Below are positions 1 to 5,447 of a DNA stretch of 8,662 bases, piece by piece; the first letter of the stretch is position 1, and each line of letters opens with the position of its first letter. The position numbers and the translations under genes are program-made. The notes below the pieces were generated by a model. The model was not told the DNA's origin. It saw only the letters and a list, made by a program, of their open reading frames with translations, and made no database searches. The DNA is from an uncultured Opitutia bacterium (GTDB lineage Bacteria > Verrucomicrobiota > Verrucomicrobiia > Opitutales > UBA953), in contig CAIPVK010000139.1 in assembly GCA_903868455.1 (NCBI GenBank), positions 1 to 8,662 on the forward strand, written 5' to 3'.

Positions 1-1432
1 CCCCGTCGACCCGGCCAACGGCATCGACGTCGGCATCCAGCAGGGCCCCTCCATCACGCGGTACGAGATCCGCCCCGCCCCGGGCGTCCGCATCGAGCGC
101 ATCGCCAACCTGCAGAACAACATCGCCATGAACCTCATGGCGGAGTCGGTGCGCATCCTCGCCCCCGTGCCGGGCAAGGGCACCGTCGGCATCGAGATCC
201 CCAACGCCAGCCGCCAGCTGGTCGTCGCCCGCGACATCCTCGAGTCCAAGGCCTGGGCGGAGAGCGCCTTCGATCTCCCCGTCATCCTCGGCGTCGACAG
301 CGTCACCAACCGCCCGATCGTCCAGGACCTCTCCAAGATGCCCCACGCCCTCATCGCCGGCTCCACCGGCCAGGGCAAGTCGGTCTGCATCAACACCCTC
401 CTCGTCTCGCTCCTCTACCGGATGACGCCCGAGGACCTCCGGCTCATCCTCGTCGACCCCAAGGTCGTCGAGCTCCAGGTCTACAACGACCTGCCGCATC
501 TCCTGGTGCCGGTCGTGACCGACCCCAAGAAGGTCCCCGCCGCGCTCAAGTGGCTCCTCGCCGAGATGGAGCGCCGCTACCGCATCTTCGCCGCGACCAA
601 CGTGCGCAACCTCGCGGGCTTCAACGCGCGCGTGGCCAAGGACGCCGCCGAGGCCGAGAAGGCCCGCCAGCAGGAGCTCGAGCTCACCCCCGAGGAGCGC
701 GCGGCCGCCGCCGAGGCCGCCGCCGAGGCCGTCCCGGGCACGGTCGAGATCCCCAAGGAGAAGCTGCCCTGCATCGTCTGCGTCATCGACGAGATGGCCG
801 ACCTCATGATGGTCGCCGCCAAGGACATCGAGACCTCCGTCGCCCGCATCGCCCAGAAGGCCCGCGCCGCCGGCATCCACCTCGTCCTCGCCACCCAGCG
901 CCCGTCGACGGACGTCATCACCGGCCTGATCAAGGCCAACCTGCCGACGCGCATCGCCTTCAAGGTCGCCGCGCTCGTCGACTCCCGCACCATCCTCGAC
1001 TCCAAGGGCGCCGAGACCCTGGTGGGCAAGGGCGACATGCTCTACCTCGCCCCCGGCACCGCCACGCTGCAGCGCGTCCAGGGCGCCTTCATCTCGGACG
1101 AGGATGTCACGCGTATCGTCGCCTTCCTGCGCGAGAAGAACGGCGCGCCCGAGTTCGTCGCCGCCGTGCAGGAGGCCCTCGACCGGGCGGACGACGACGG
1201 CGAGGGGGGCGATGGAGAGGGCGGCGAGGGCGGCGGCCACGACGACCCCATGGTCGCCAAGGCCTGGGACATCATCCGCCAGAGCCGCCGCGCCTCCGTC
1301 TCCTTCCTCCAGCGCCGCCTCTCCATCGGGTACGGCCGCGCCGCGCGCGTCATGGATATCCTCGAGGAGCAGGGGTATATCGGGCCGGACCAGGGGCCGG
1401 GCTCGCCGAGGGAGATTCTCCGCGAGGATTGA
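1..1432 (+). CDS. ftsK: DNA translocase FtsK, C-terminal part (5' end outside window)
   Basis: FtsK is a hexameric, septum-anchored ATPase that pumps DNA during cell division and supports chromosome-dimer resolution. The frame is open from the window edge (first full codon at base 2), so the membrane and linker regions lie upstream. The visible 476 residues begin in the alpha domain (RYEIRPAPGV, then VGIEIPN). They continue into the RecA-like motor with Walker A GSTGQGKS at about 359-382, Walker B VIDEMADL near 784-807, and the conserved KARAAGIHLVLATQRPS stretch. An Ala/Glu-rich, probably helical insertion (about 625-745) lies between the Walker motifs. A Gly/Glu/Asp-rich linker (about 1195-1242) leads to a winged-helix gamma domain (about 1243-1420), which in the family reads KOPS and contacts XerD. 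Walker A has Gln where Ser is common. The TGA at 1430-1432 is followed by repeat copy A. Identification is secure; SpoIIIE-type naming is the only alternative. Confidence 0.97.
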   Translation, partial: PVDPANGIDVGIQQGPSITRYEIRPAPGVRIERIANLQNNIAMNLMAESVRILAPVPGKGTVGIEIPNASRQLVVARDILESKAWAESAFDLPVILGVDSVTNRPIVQDLSKMPHALIAGSTGQGKSVCINTLLVSLLYRMTPEDLRLILVDPKVVELQVYNDLPHLLVPVVTDPKKVPAALKWLLAEMERRYRIFAATNVRNLAGFNARVAKDAAEAEKARQQELELTPEERAAAAEAAAEAVPGTVEIPKEKLPCIVCVIDEMADLMMVAAKDIETSVARIAQKARAAGIHLVLATQRPSTDVITGLIKANLPTRIAFKVAALVDSRTILDSKGAETLVGKGDMLYLAPGTATLQRVQGAFISDEDVTRIVAFLREKNGAPEFVAAVQEALDRADDDGEGGDGEGGEGGGHDDPMVAKAWDIIRQSRRASVSFLQRRLSIGYGRAARVMDILEEQGYIGPDQGPGSPREILRED

Positions 1433-1470
1433 GGAGCGGGGAGTGGGGAGCGAGGAGAGGGCCTTTGCGC
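1433..1470 (+). other. Purine-rich stretch just after the ftsK stop
   Basis: Directly after the ftsK TGA the coding strand is almost all purine to about 1461, made of variations on GGGGAG and GCGAGGAG. It contains no hairpin with a T-tract, so I see no standard intrinsic terminator for ftsK here. It runs into repeat copy A. Confidence 0.5.
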
Positions 1471-1700
1471 GCTGACTCGCTGTGACGCTGGCGCGCTGCT
1501 GCGCGAATCCTGCTGTTCAGCGGCTTTAGCGGTGGCAGCGGTAGCAGCGGTGGCAGCGGGCGAGAACTCGCTCCGCTCGTTACCTCGATGGCTCTTAGGC
1601 TTGCGAGCCTTCCGCCCCTTCGAGGCGCTTCTAGCCCCTTTTAGCCTTTCTAGCCTCTGCTTGTTTCCTCCGCCTCCGACGCCTCCTCGTCCTCCTCGTC
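1471..1700 (+). repeat. Intergenic repeat element, copy A
   Basis: This non-coding element fills the convergent gap between ftsK and the DUF486 gene. Order: a short-period run of CGCTG/GACGCTG units (1471-1500); a core at 1500-1582 with a TTCAGCGGCTTTAGCGG segment, alternating GGCAGCGGT and AGCAGCGGT units and GCGAGAACTCGC; then a TAGCC-rich part (about 1595-1655) and a CCTCCTCGTC-rich tail (about 1665-1700). The core matches the reverse complement of 3753-3826 at 72 of 74 positions. The differences are T/C at 1511 and C/G at 1573, plus an extra 9-nt unit TGGCAGCGG at 1533-1541. Similarity continues outside the core, including CTCGATGGCT near 1584-1593 and TCTAGCCTCTGCTT. A hairpin, AGGCT-TGCG-AGCCT, lies at 1597-1610. 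The small open frame through it looks accidental. Confidence 0.85.
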
Positions 1701-1743
1701 ATCCCCCTAGTCCCCTATCCCCCTAGTCCCCCATCCTCACCCC
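1701..1743 (-). repeat. 16-nt tandem repeat forming a G-quadruplex motif over the DUF486 gene stop
   Basis: On the plus strand, ATCCCCCTAGTCCCCT (1701-1716) is followed by a copy differing only in its last base (1717-1732), then ATCCTCACCCC. On the minus strand, which is the transcript sense of the DUF486 gene, the order is G4-N7-G5-N4-G5-N3-G4-N4-G5. This exceeds the usual four-tract G-quadruplex rule, with mostly short loops. The first tract lies in the last codons and the first loop contains the TGA stop, so both DNA and mRNA could fold. A role in 3'-end formation or transcription arrest is inference. Confidence 0.8.
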
Positions 1744-2102
1744 TTATCCGGCCTGAAGATGAAGAAGACCGCCCCGAGGAGGCAGAGGAAGGCCCAGAGG
1801 AAATCCCAGCGCCAGCGCTCGCCGAGGAAGAGGAGCATGAAGGGGACGAACACGGCGAGGGTGATGACCTCCTGGAGGATCTTCAGCTGGGCCCCGCTCA
1901 TCCCGCCCGCGTAGCCGAGACGGTTGGCCGGGACCATCACGGCGTATTCCATCGAGGCGACGAGCCAGCTCGCCAGCGCGGCGATCCACCACGGGCGGTC
2001 GGCCATCGTGCGGAGGTGGCCGTACCAGGCGTAGGTCATGAAGCAGTTGGAGACCACGAGCAGCCCGGCCGTGGTCAGGAAGGTCCCGAGGGAGGCGTTC
2101 AT
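1737..2102 (-). CDS. DUF486/DMT-family small integral membrane protein
   Basis: The 121-residue product is hydrophobic, with four predicted transmembrane segments at about residues 7-28, 38-57, 72-93 and 99-116. This is the size and layout of the DUF486 (DMT_6) family, a small branch of the drug/metabolite transporter superfamily whose substrate is not established. Features I recognise from the family are SNCFMTYAWYGHL in helix 1, MEYAVMVPANRLGY after helix 2, QLKILQEVITLAVFVPF in helix 3, and a C-terminal FLWAFLCLLGAVFFIF. I chose the ATG at 2102 because the family begins there; the frame stays open far upstream only through codon bias. GGGG lies six bases before the ATG but there is no AGGAGG. 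It is divergent from the carbonic anhydrase gene (63 bp gap), so shared regulation is possible. Its 3' end runs into a G-rich tandem repeat. Confidence 0.9.
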   Translation of the reverse strand: MNASLGTFLTTAGLLVVSNCFMTYAWYGHLRTMADRPWWIAALASWLVASMEYAVMVPANRLGYAGGMSGAQLKILQEVITLAVFVPFMLLFLGERWRWDFLWAFLCLLGAVFFIFRPDKG

Positions 2103-2165
2103 GCCCCGGGATAGCCGCGGCAGAACGGTCTTGCAACCGCCGTCCGCCGCGGGGCATCGTCCCCC
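2103..2165. promoter_or_regulatory. Divergent promoter region between the DUF486 gene and carbonic anhydrase
   Basis: These 63 bp must carry the start signals of both flanking genes unless either is read from further away. I see CTTGCAA near its middle, which could be a weak -35, but no convincing -10 on either strand. Neither gene has a clear Shine-Dalgarno sequence; the carbonic anhydrase ATG follows a run of C. The assignment rests on position only. Confidence 0.35.
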
Positions 2166-2810
2166 ATGGGCTCGCTCGACCACCTCTTCGCGCGCAACCG
2201 TTCCTGGTCCGAGGGCGTGCGGCAGGCCCAGCCCGGGTTCTTCGAGACGCTGTCCCGCCAGCAGAGCCCGCGTTACCTCTGGATCGGGTGCTCGGACAGC
2301 CGCGTGCCCGCCAACGAGATCGTCGGCCTGCTGCCGGGCGAGCTCTTCGTCCATCGCAACGTCGCCAACGTCGTCGTCCACTCCGACCTCAATTGCCTCT
2401 CGGTCATCCAGTACGCGGTCGAGGCCCTGAAGGTGGAGCACATCATCGTCTGCGGCCACTACGGCTGCGGCGGCGTCCAGGCCGCGCTCGAGAACCGCAA
2501 GCTCGGCCTCATCGACAACTGGCTCCGGCACATCCGCGACGTCCACCACAAGCACGCCCTGGCCGTCGAGTCCGTCCTCGGCCCCGCCAAGCTGGACACG
2601 CTCTGCGAGCTCAACGTCGTCGAGCAGGCCCTCCATGTCTGCCAGACCACCGTCGTCCAGGACGCGTGGGCCCGCGGCCAGGACGTCCAGGTCCACGCCT
2701 GGATCTACGGGCTCAAGGACGGCCTGGTGAAGGACCTCGGCCTCAACGTCGGCCGGGCGGAAGACCTCACCCCGGCGTACGGCCGGGTGCTTGCCTCCTA
2801 CCGCCGCTGA
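2166..2810 (+). CDS. can: Beta-class carbonic anhydrase, type II (allosteric) pattern
   Basis: This cytoplasmic zinc enzyme interconverts CO2 and bicarbonate, supplying bicarbonate for carboxylation and helping pH balance. The 214 residues match the usual length for the family. Zinc ligands are Cys42, His98 and Cys101, in CSDSRVPAN and GHYGCGG. The Asp44-Arg46 dyad that gates the zinc is present. Trp39, Arg64 and Tyr181 are also present; in the E. coli and Haemophilus enzymes these form the non-catalytic bicarbonate pocket of type II enzymes, so pH- and bicarbonate-dependent switching is likely. That last point is inference from conserved positions. The start at 2166 gives MGSLDHLFARNRSW, the standard N-terminus. 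radC follows 61 bp downstream on the same strand, and the divergent neighbour is the DUF486 membrane protein. Nothing points to a carboxysome or a cyanate system. Confidence 0.96.
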   Translation: MGSLDHLFARNRSWSEGVRQAQPGFFETLSRQQSPRYLWIGCSDSRVPANEIVGLLPGELFVHRNVANVVVHSDLNCLSVIQYAVEALKVEHIIVCGHYGCGGVQAALENRKLGLIDNWLRHIRDVHHKHALAVESVLGPAKLDTLCELNVVEQALHVCQTTVVQDAWARGQDVQVHAWIYGLKDGLVKDLGLNVGRAEDLTPAYGRVLASYRR

Positions 2811-2871
2811 GGGGTTATGGCTGGGTAATCGCCGCCCTCGCGCCGCGCCGGGCGGGGGCTTCGCTGGCGTC

Positions 2872-3543
2872 ATGACCGCCGACGACCTTCCCCGCGCCCG
2901 CCTCGCCCGCCTCGGCGCCCGCGCCTTGCTCGACGCCGAGCTGCTCGCCCTCCTCATCGGGCGCGGGGGAGCCGGCGACCGGGCCGCCACCGAGCTCCTG
3001 GACGCGGCGGGCAACCTCGCCGGCCTCGCCGGCTGGGAGATCGCGGATTTCGCGCGTGTCCCGGGGCTCGGCCCCGCCAAGGCGGCCGAGCTCTCGGCCG
3101 CCCTCGAGCTCGCGCGCCGGGTGCGCGAGCGCGCCCACGACCCCGGGGAGCGGCTCGACGCTCCCGCCAAGGTGTGGTCGCGCGTCGAGCCCCTCGCCTC
3201 GGGCCTCGCCGTGGAGAAGTGCTGGGTCCTCTCCCTGAACCGGCGCAACCGCCTCCTCGCCCTCCATGAGGTGAGCTCGGGCACGGCCACCAGCTCGCTG
3301 CTGCATCCGCGCGAGGTCTTCCGCCAGGCGCTCCGCCACGCCGCGGCCGCGGTGATCGTCGCCCACAACCACCCGAGCGGCGATCCCGCCCCGAGCCATG
3401 CGGACCGCGCCGTCACCCGCCAGCTGGCGGAGGCCGGCCGCGTGATCGGCGTCGAGCTCATGGACCACGTCATCGTCGGTCGCCCCGAGGCCGACCCGAC
3501 CTCGAAGGGCTGGTTCAGTTTCGGCGAGGCGGGGTTGATCTAG
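2872..3543 (+). CDS. radC: RadC family JAB/JAMM-fold protein
   Basis: The 223-residue product has the two usual RadC parts. The N-terminal helix-hairpin-helix region contains LARLGARALLDAELLALLIG and the hairpin VPGLGPAKA (residues 63-71). The C-terminal JAMM domain has Glu133 (HEVSSGT) and AHNHPSGDPAPSHAD with His165, His167 and Asp178 as predicted metal ligands. Despite the name, a DNA-repair role is not established for the family; the original radC102 mutation of E. coli was reassigned to recG. I chose the ATG at 2872 because it gives the family length. An in-frame ATG at 2791 would add 27 unlike residues and overlap the carbonic anhydrase gene by 20 bases. No strong ribosome binding site is visible. 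It converges on recA across repeat copy B, and the frame after its TAG stays open for 50 more codons. Confidence 0.93.
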   Translation: MTADDLPRARLARLGARALLDAELLALLIGRGGAGDRAATELLDAAGNLAGLAGWEIADFARVPGLGPAKAAELSAALELARRVRERAHDPGERLDAPAKVWSRVEPLASGLAVEKCWVLSLNRRNRLLALHEVSSGTATSSLLHPREVFRQALRHAAAAVIVAHNHPSGDPAPSHADRAVTRQLAEAGRVIGVELMDHVIVGRPEADPTSKGWFSFGEAGLI

Positions 3544-3547
3544 GGGA

Positions 3548-3587
3548 AGCTGGAAAGAGCTGGGAAGGGCTTGGAAAAGCTGGAAAG
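3548..3587 (+). repeat. Four imperfect 10-nt tandem repeats after radC
   Basis: Four consecutive 10-mers start four bases after the radC stop: AGCTGGAAAG, AGCTGGGAAG, GGCTTGGAAA and AGCTGGAAAG, followed by GGGG. The first and fourth are identical. The array is purine-rich on the radC coding strand, as is the sequence after the ftsK and DUF486 stops. It is specific to copy B, with no matching 10-mer array beside copy A. Confidence 0.75.
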
Positions 3588-3590
3588 GGG

Positions 3591-3869
3591 GGATGACGAG
3601 GAGGCGGAGGATGACGAGGAGCCGGAGGAGGCGGAGGAAGATAACGGTGGGGATGACGAGGAGGACGTTGAGCCGGAGGAAGCAAGCAGAGGCTAGAAGC
3701 GGCTAAAAGGGGCGGGAGGCTAAGAAGCCATCGAGCCATCTAGCCCTTCAGATAACGAGCGCAGCGAGTTCTCGCCCGCTGCCACCGCTGCTACCGCTAA
3801 AGCCGCTGAACAGCGGGATTCGCGCAACAGCGCAACAGCGAGTCAGCGTCACAGCGATCCAGCGTCATA
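3591..3869 (-). repeat. Intergenic repeat element, copy B (inverted relative to copy A)
   Basis: Read on the minus strand, this element repeats copy A's order: CGCTG/GACGCTG short-period units (3869 down to about 3827), the conserved core (3826-3753), a TAGCC-rich part with CTCGATGGCT (3735-3726) and TCTAGCCTCTGCTT, then a CCTCCTCGTCATCC-rich tail. The plus-strand form of the tail, GGATGACGAGGAG, occurs at 3591, 3609 and 3651. The core has one fewer 9-nt GGCAGCGGT-type unit than copy A. It contains the palindrome CCGCTGTTCAGCGG, which the T at 1511 breaks in copy A. The element lies between the convergent genes radC and recA. No coding content is convincing. Confidence 0.85.
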
Positions 3870-4114
3870 GCCCACCCGCCCCCCGCTATCCCGCCCAGAA
3901 AAAATAGTCCCCCGCCTGTGCCGATTCCGCATTGGAGCTCCAGTGATTCCCTGGGTTTAGGTGGGCGGATCGTTGCCCGGCTCGGACGAGGCCGGTCGGG
4001 TCGTTCCTCCCGTTGTTATGAACGTGGGAGACGGAGGCTGCCGCGGGTGTCGAACACCGCAGGGGACGTATGACATTGGCGCGCCGCCGGCGAAACTCAA
4101 GCCCGGGCAACAAA
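3870..4114. other. Unassigned intergenic DNA between repeat copy B and the recA terminator
   Basis: About 245 bp with no gene I can support. It is less GC-rich at the left (AAAAAATAG near 3900). The 10-bp palindrome TGGAGCTCCA at 3933-3942 is flanked by the direct repeat GATTCC (3923-3928 and 3945-3950). A small hairpin, GGTGT-CGA-ACACC, lies at 4046-4058. I looked for tmRNA, SRP RNA, RNase P and tRNA signatures and saw none. The minus-strand frame open through here has no start or domain I recognise. Confidence 0.5.
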
Positions 4115-4142
4115 GAGGCCGCGCCCCCGAAGGCGCGGCCTC
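4115..4142 (-). terminator. Rho-independent terminator of recA
   Basis: A perfect 11-bp inverted repeat with a 6-nt loop lies 18 bases beyond the recA stop. On the transcript strand the stem is GAGGCCGCGCC, the loop TTCGGG, and the 3' arm is followed by TTTGTTG. The very GC-rich stem and interrupted T-tract fit an intrinsic terminator. It is the only convincing terminator in the window. Confidence 0.87.
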
Positions 4143-4160
4143 GACCCAACCCTTGGGAAA

Positions 4161-5249
4161 TCACTCCGCCGCCGGGGCGTCGCCCGAGGCGCCGAGGGTC
4201 ATGCCCCCGGTGACCTGGACCTTCTCGAGGATGGTCTTCTGCAACTCCTCCATCAGCTTCGGGTTCTTCATGAGGTGCTCCTTGGCGGCCTCGCGACCCT
4301 GGCCGATCAGCTGGCCGTTGTGGGCGATCCACGCGCCCTTCTTCTCGAGGATCTTGTGCTCGATGCCGAGGTCGAGGACCGACCCCGTGCGCGAGATGCC
4401 CTCGTTGTACATGATGTCGAACTCGCACTCGGTGAAGGGAGGGGCGACCTTGTTCTTCACCACCTTCACGCGGGTGCGGTTGCCGATGACCTTGCCGGTC
4501 GGCTCCTTGATCTGGCCGATGCGGCGGATGTCGATGCGGACGGACGAGAAGAACTTGAGGGCGCGGCCGCCGGGGGTCGTCTCGGGGTTGCCGAACATCA
4601 CGCCGATCTTCTCGCGGATCTGGTTCGTGAAGATGCAGATGCAGTTGGTGCGGCTGATGGCGGCCGTGAGGCGGCGCATGGCCTGGCTCATCATGCGGGC
4701 CTGGACGCCGACCGTGCTGTCGCCCATCTGGCCCTCGAGCTCCTGCTTGGAGACGAGCGCGGCGACCGAGTCGACCACGACCACGTCCACGGCCCCGGAA
4801 CGGATGAGGGTCTCGGCGATGTTGAGCGCGTCCTCGCCCGACTCGGGCTGGGAGACGAGGAGGTTGTCGAGGTCCACGCCGACGACCTTGGCGTAGCGGG
4901 GGTCGAGGGCGTGCTCGACGTCGATGAAGACCGCGTTGCCCCCCTGTCGCTGGATCTCGGCGATGACCGAGAGGCAGAGGGTGGTCTTGCCGGAGGACTC
5001 GGGACCGTAGATCTCGACGATGCGGCCGCGGGGCAGGCCGCCGACCCCCAGGGCGAGGTCGATGGCGACCGAGCCGGTGGAGACGCTGGAGACCGTCATC
5101 TTGGAGGCCTCGCCCATGCGCATCAGGGTCCCCTCGCCGTAGGTCTTGTTGATGGCGGAGAGGGCCAGCTCGATGGCCTTGCGGTCCTCGGCCTTGGCGG
5201 CGGCGGCCTTCTTGTTCTCGGCGGTCTCGGTCTTGGTGGGGGTGGACAT
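4161..5249 (-). CDS. recA: Recombinase RecA
   Basis: RecA forms ATP-dependent filaments on single-stranded DNA, carries out strand exchange and stimulates LexA self-cleavage. The 362-residue product is full length. Walker A GPESSGKTT is at residues 82-90, FIDVEHALDPRYAKVVGVD follows, and the Walker B strand is VDVVVVDSVAALV. Loop L1 has EGQMGDSTVGVQARMMSQAMRRL and loop L2 has NQIREKIGVMFGNPETTPGGRALKF. The C-terminus is Ala/Glu-rich. The N-terminus has a Lys/Ala-rich extension (residues 1-20) somewhat longer than in E. coli. I chose the ATG at 5249 over an in-frame ATG at 5312: the latter lies at the predicted transcription start and inside the palindrome region, and it would add unlike residues. 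The leader before the chosen ATG is C-rich with no Shine-Dalgarno sequence. A LexA-type operator sits on the promoter and an intrinsic terminator follows, so recA looks monocistronic. No recX is adjacent. Confidence 0.99.
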   Translation of the reverse strand: MSTPTKTETAENKKAAAAKAEDRKAIELALSAINKTYGEGTLMRMGEASKMTVSSVSTGSVAIDLALGVGGLPRGRIVEIYGPESSGKTTLCLSVIAEIQRQGGNAVFIDVEHALDPRYAKVVGVDLDNLLVSQPESGEDALNIAETLIRSGAVDVVVVDSVAALVSKQELEGQMGDSTVGVQARMMSQAMRRLTAAISRTNCICIFTNQIREKIGVMFGNPETTPGGRALKFFSSVRIDIRRIGQIKEPTGKVIGNRTRVKVVKNKVAPPFTECEFDIMYNEGISRTGSVLDLGIEHKILEKKGAWIAHNGQLIGQGREAAKEHLMKNPKLMEELQKTILEKVQVTGGMTLGASGDAPAAE

Positions 5250-5268
5250 GGGGGGAGGGGTTAGGGGG
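5238..5268 (+). other. G-quadruplex motif over the recA start codon (template strand)
   Basis: The plus strand, which is the template for recA, reads G5 (5238-5242), N7, G6 (5250-5255), N1, G4 (5257-5260), N3, G5 (5264-5268). A further G5 lies at 5289-5293. All four tracts have at least four G and all loops are seven bases or less. The recA start codon lies in the first loop. The mRNA is correspondingly C-rich, so any fold would be in template DNA. Function is unknown. Confidence 0.7.
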
Positions 5269-5305
5269 ACAGTTTCGGATGGCAAACAGGGGGACGCAAG
5301 CAAAA

Positions 5306-5319
5306 TGAACAAGTGTTCA
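5306..5319 (-). promoter_or_regulatory. Putative LexA operator (SOS box) of recA
   Basis: TGAACAAGTGTTCA has perfect 6-bp arms around a 2-bp centre, that is GAAC-N4-GTTC. It fits the LexA box known from Gram-positive bacteria, including the purine/pyrimidine preferences at the inner four bases. It lies just downstream of, and touches by one base, a good -10 hexamer for recA, so bound repressor would block RNA polymerase. recA is the most consistent LexA target across bacteria. As I recall, the reported Verrucomicrobia motif has the arms in the other order (TGTTC-N4-GAACA), so the match in type is notable. Confidence 0.82.
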
Positions 5320-5347
5320 GTATAGGGTCTTTTCCCTGAGGTTTTAT
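5319..5347 (-). promoter_or_regulatory. Predicted recA promoter
   Basis: On the minus strand TATACT (5324-5319) matches the sigma-70 -10 consensus in five of six positions. Seventeen bases upstream is ATAAAA (5347-5342), a poor -35. The expected start is near 5312, giving a leader of about 60 nt before the ATG. The overlap with the SOS palindrome strengthens the call. The weak -35 is the main doubt. Confidence 0.65.
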
Positions 5348-5360
5348 GCGGGCTGCGGAG

Positions 5361-5373
5361 GGGGTTTAACCCC
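5361..5373. promoter_or_regulatory. Palindrome in the recA-sixA divergent gap
   Basis: GGGGTTTAACCCC is a perfect 6-bp inverted repeat around a single T. It lies upstream of the recA -35 and 74 bp before the sixA start. It could be an operator for either gene, or TTTAAC could be a weak -10 for sixA. No evidence separates these, and chance is possible. Confidence 0.3.
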
Positions 5374-5447
5374 AGGCGCCCCGTGACGCCCGGCCCCGCG
5401 CCTCGCCTCCGCCTTGCCCTGTGGCCGCCCCTCTTTCAGGTTGGCGC

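Noticed and set aside
550..1485. Arg/Pro-rich 311-codon frame inside ftsK
   Set aside because: A frame-shifted shadow of ftsK with biased composition and no domain.
1500..1582. CRISPR-like array in the repeat core
   Set aside because: The 9-nt units are contiguous, without unique spacers, and no cas gene is present.
1597..1610. Hairpin AGGCT-TGCG-AGCCT as an ftsK terminator
   Set aside because: The stem is only 5 bp, no T-tract follows, and it lies 165 bp beyond the stop.
1532..1726. Small 64-codon frame in repeat copy A
   Set aside because: It reads low-complexity repeat units (Ala/Val run, then Pro/Leu/Ser run). The same module in copy B is disrupted, so coding is unlikely.
1737..3473. 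578-codon minus-strand frame through the carbonic anhydrase and radC genes
   Set aside because: Only the final 121 residues form the DUF486 protein; the rest is antisense shadow of two well-identified genes.
4021..4060. Possible tRNA or tmRNA end around GTGTCGAACACC
   Set aside because: The short hairpin resembles a T-arm only superficially. No acceptor stem, CCA end or anticodon arm can be drawn around it.
3886..4428. Minus-strand frame ending after recA in the unassigned gap
   Set aside because: Its upstream half is an alternate frame of recA and its tail crosses the recA terminator. No start, ribosome binding site or family supports a gene.
4275..5264. 329-codon open frame antisense to recA
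   Set aside because: It consists mainly of Leu, Asp, Gly, Glu and Ala, mirrors the recA codon pattern, and has no recognisable motif.
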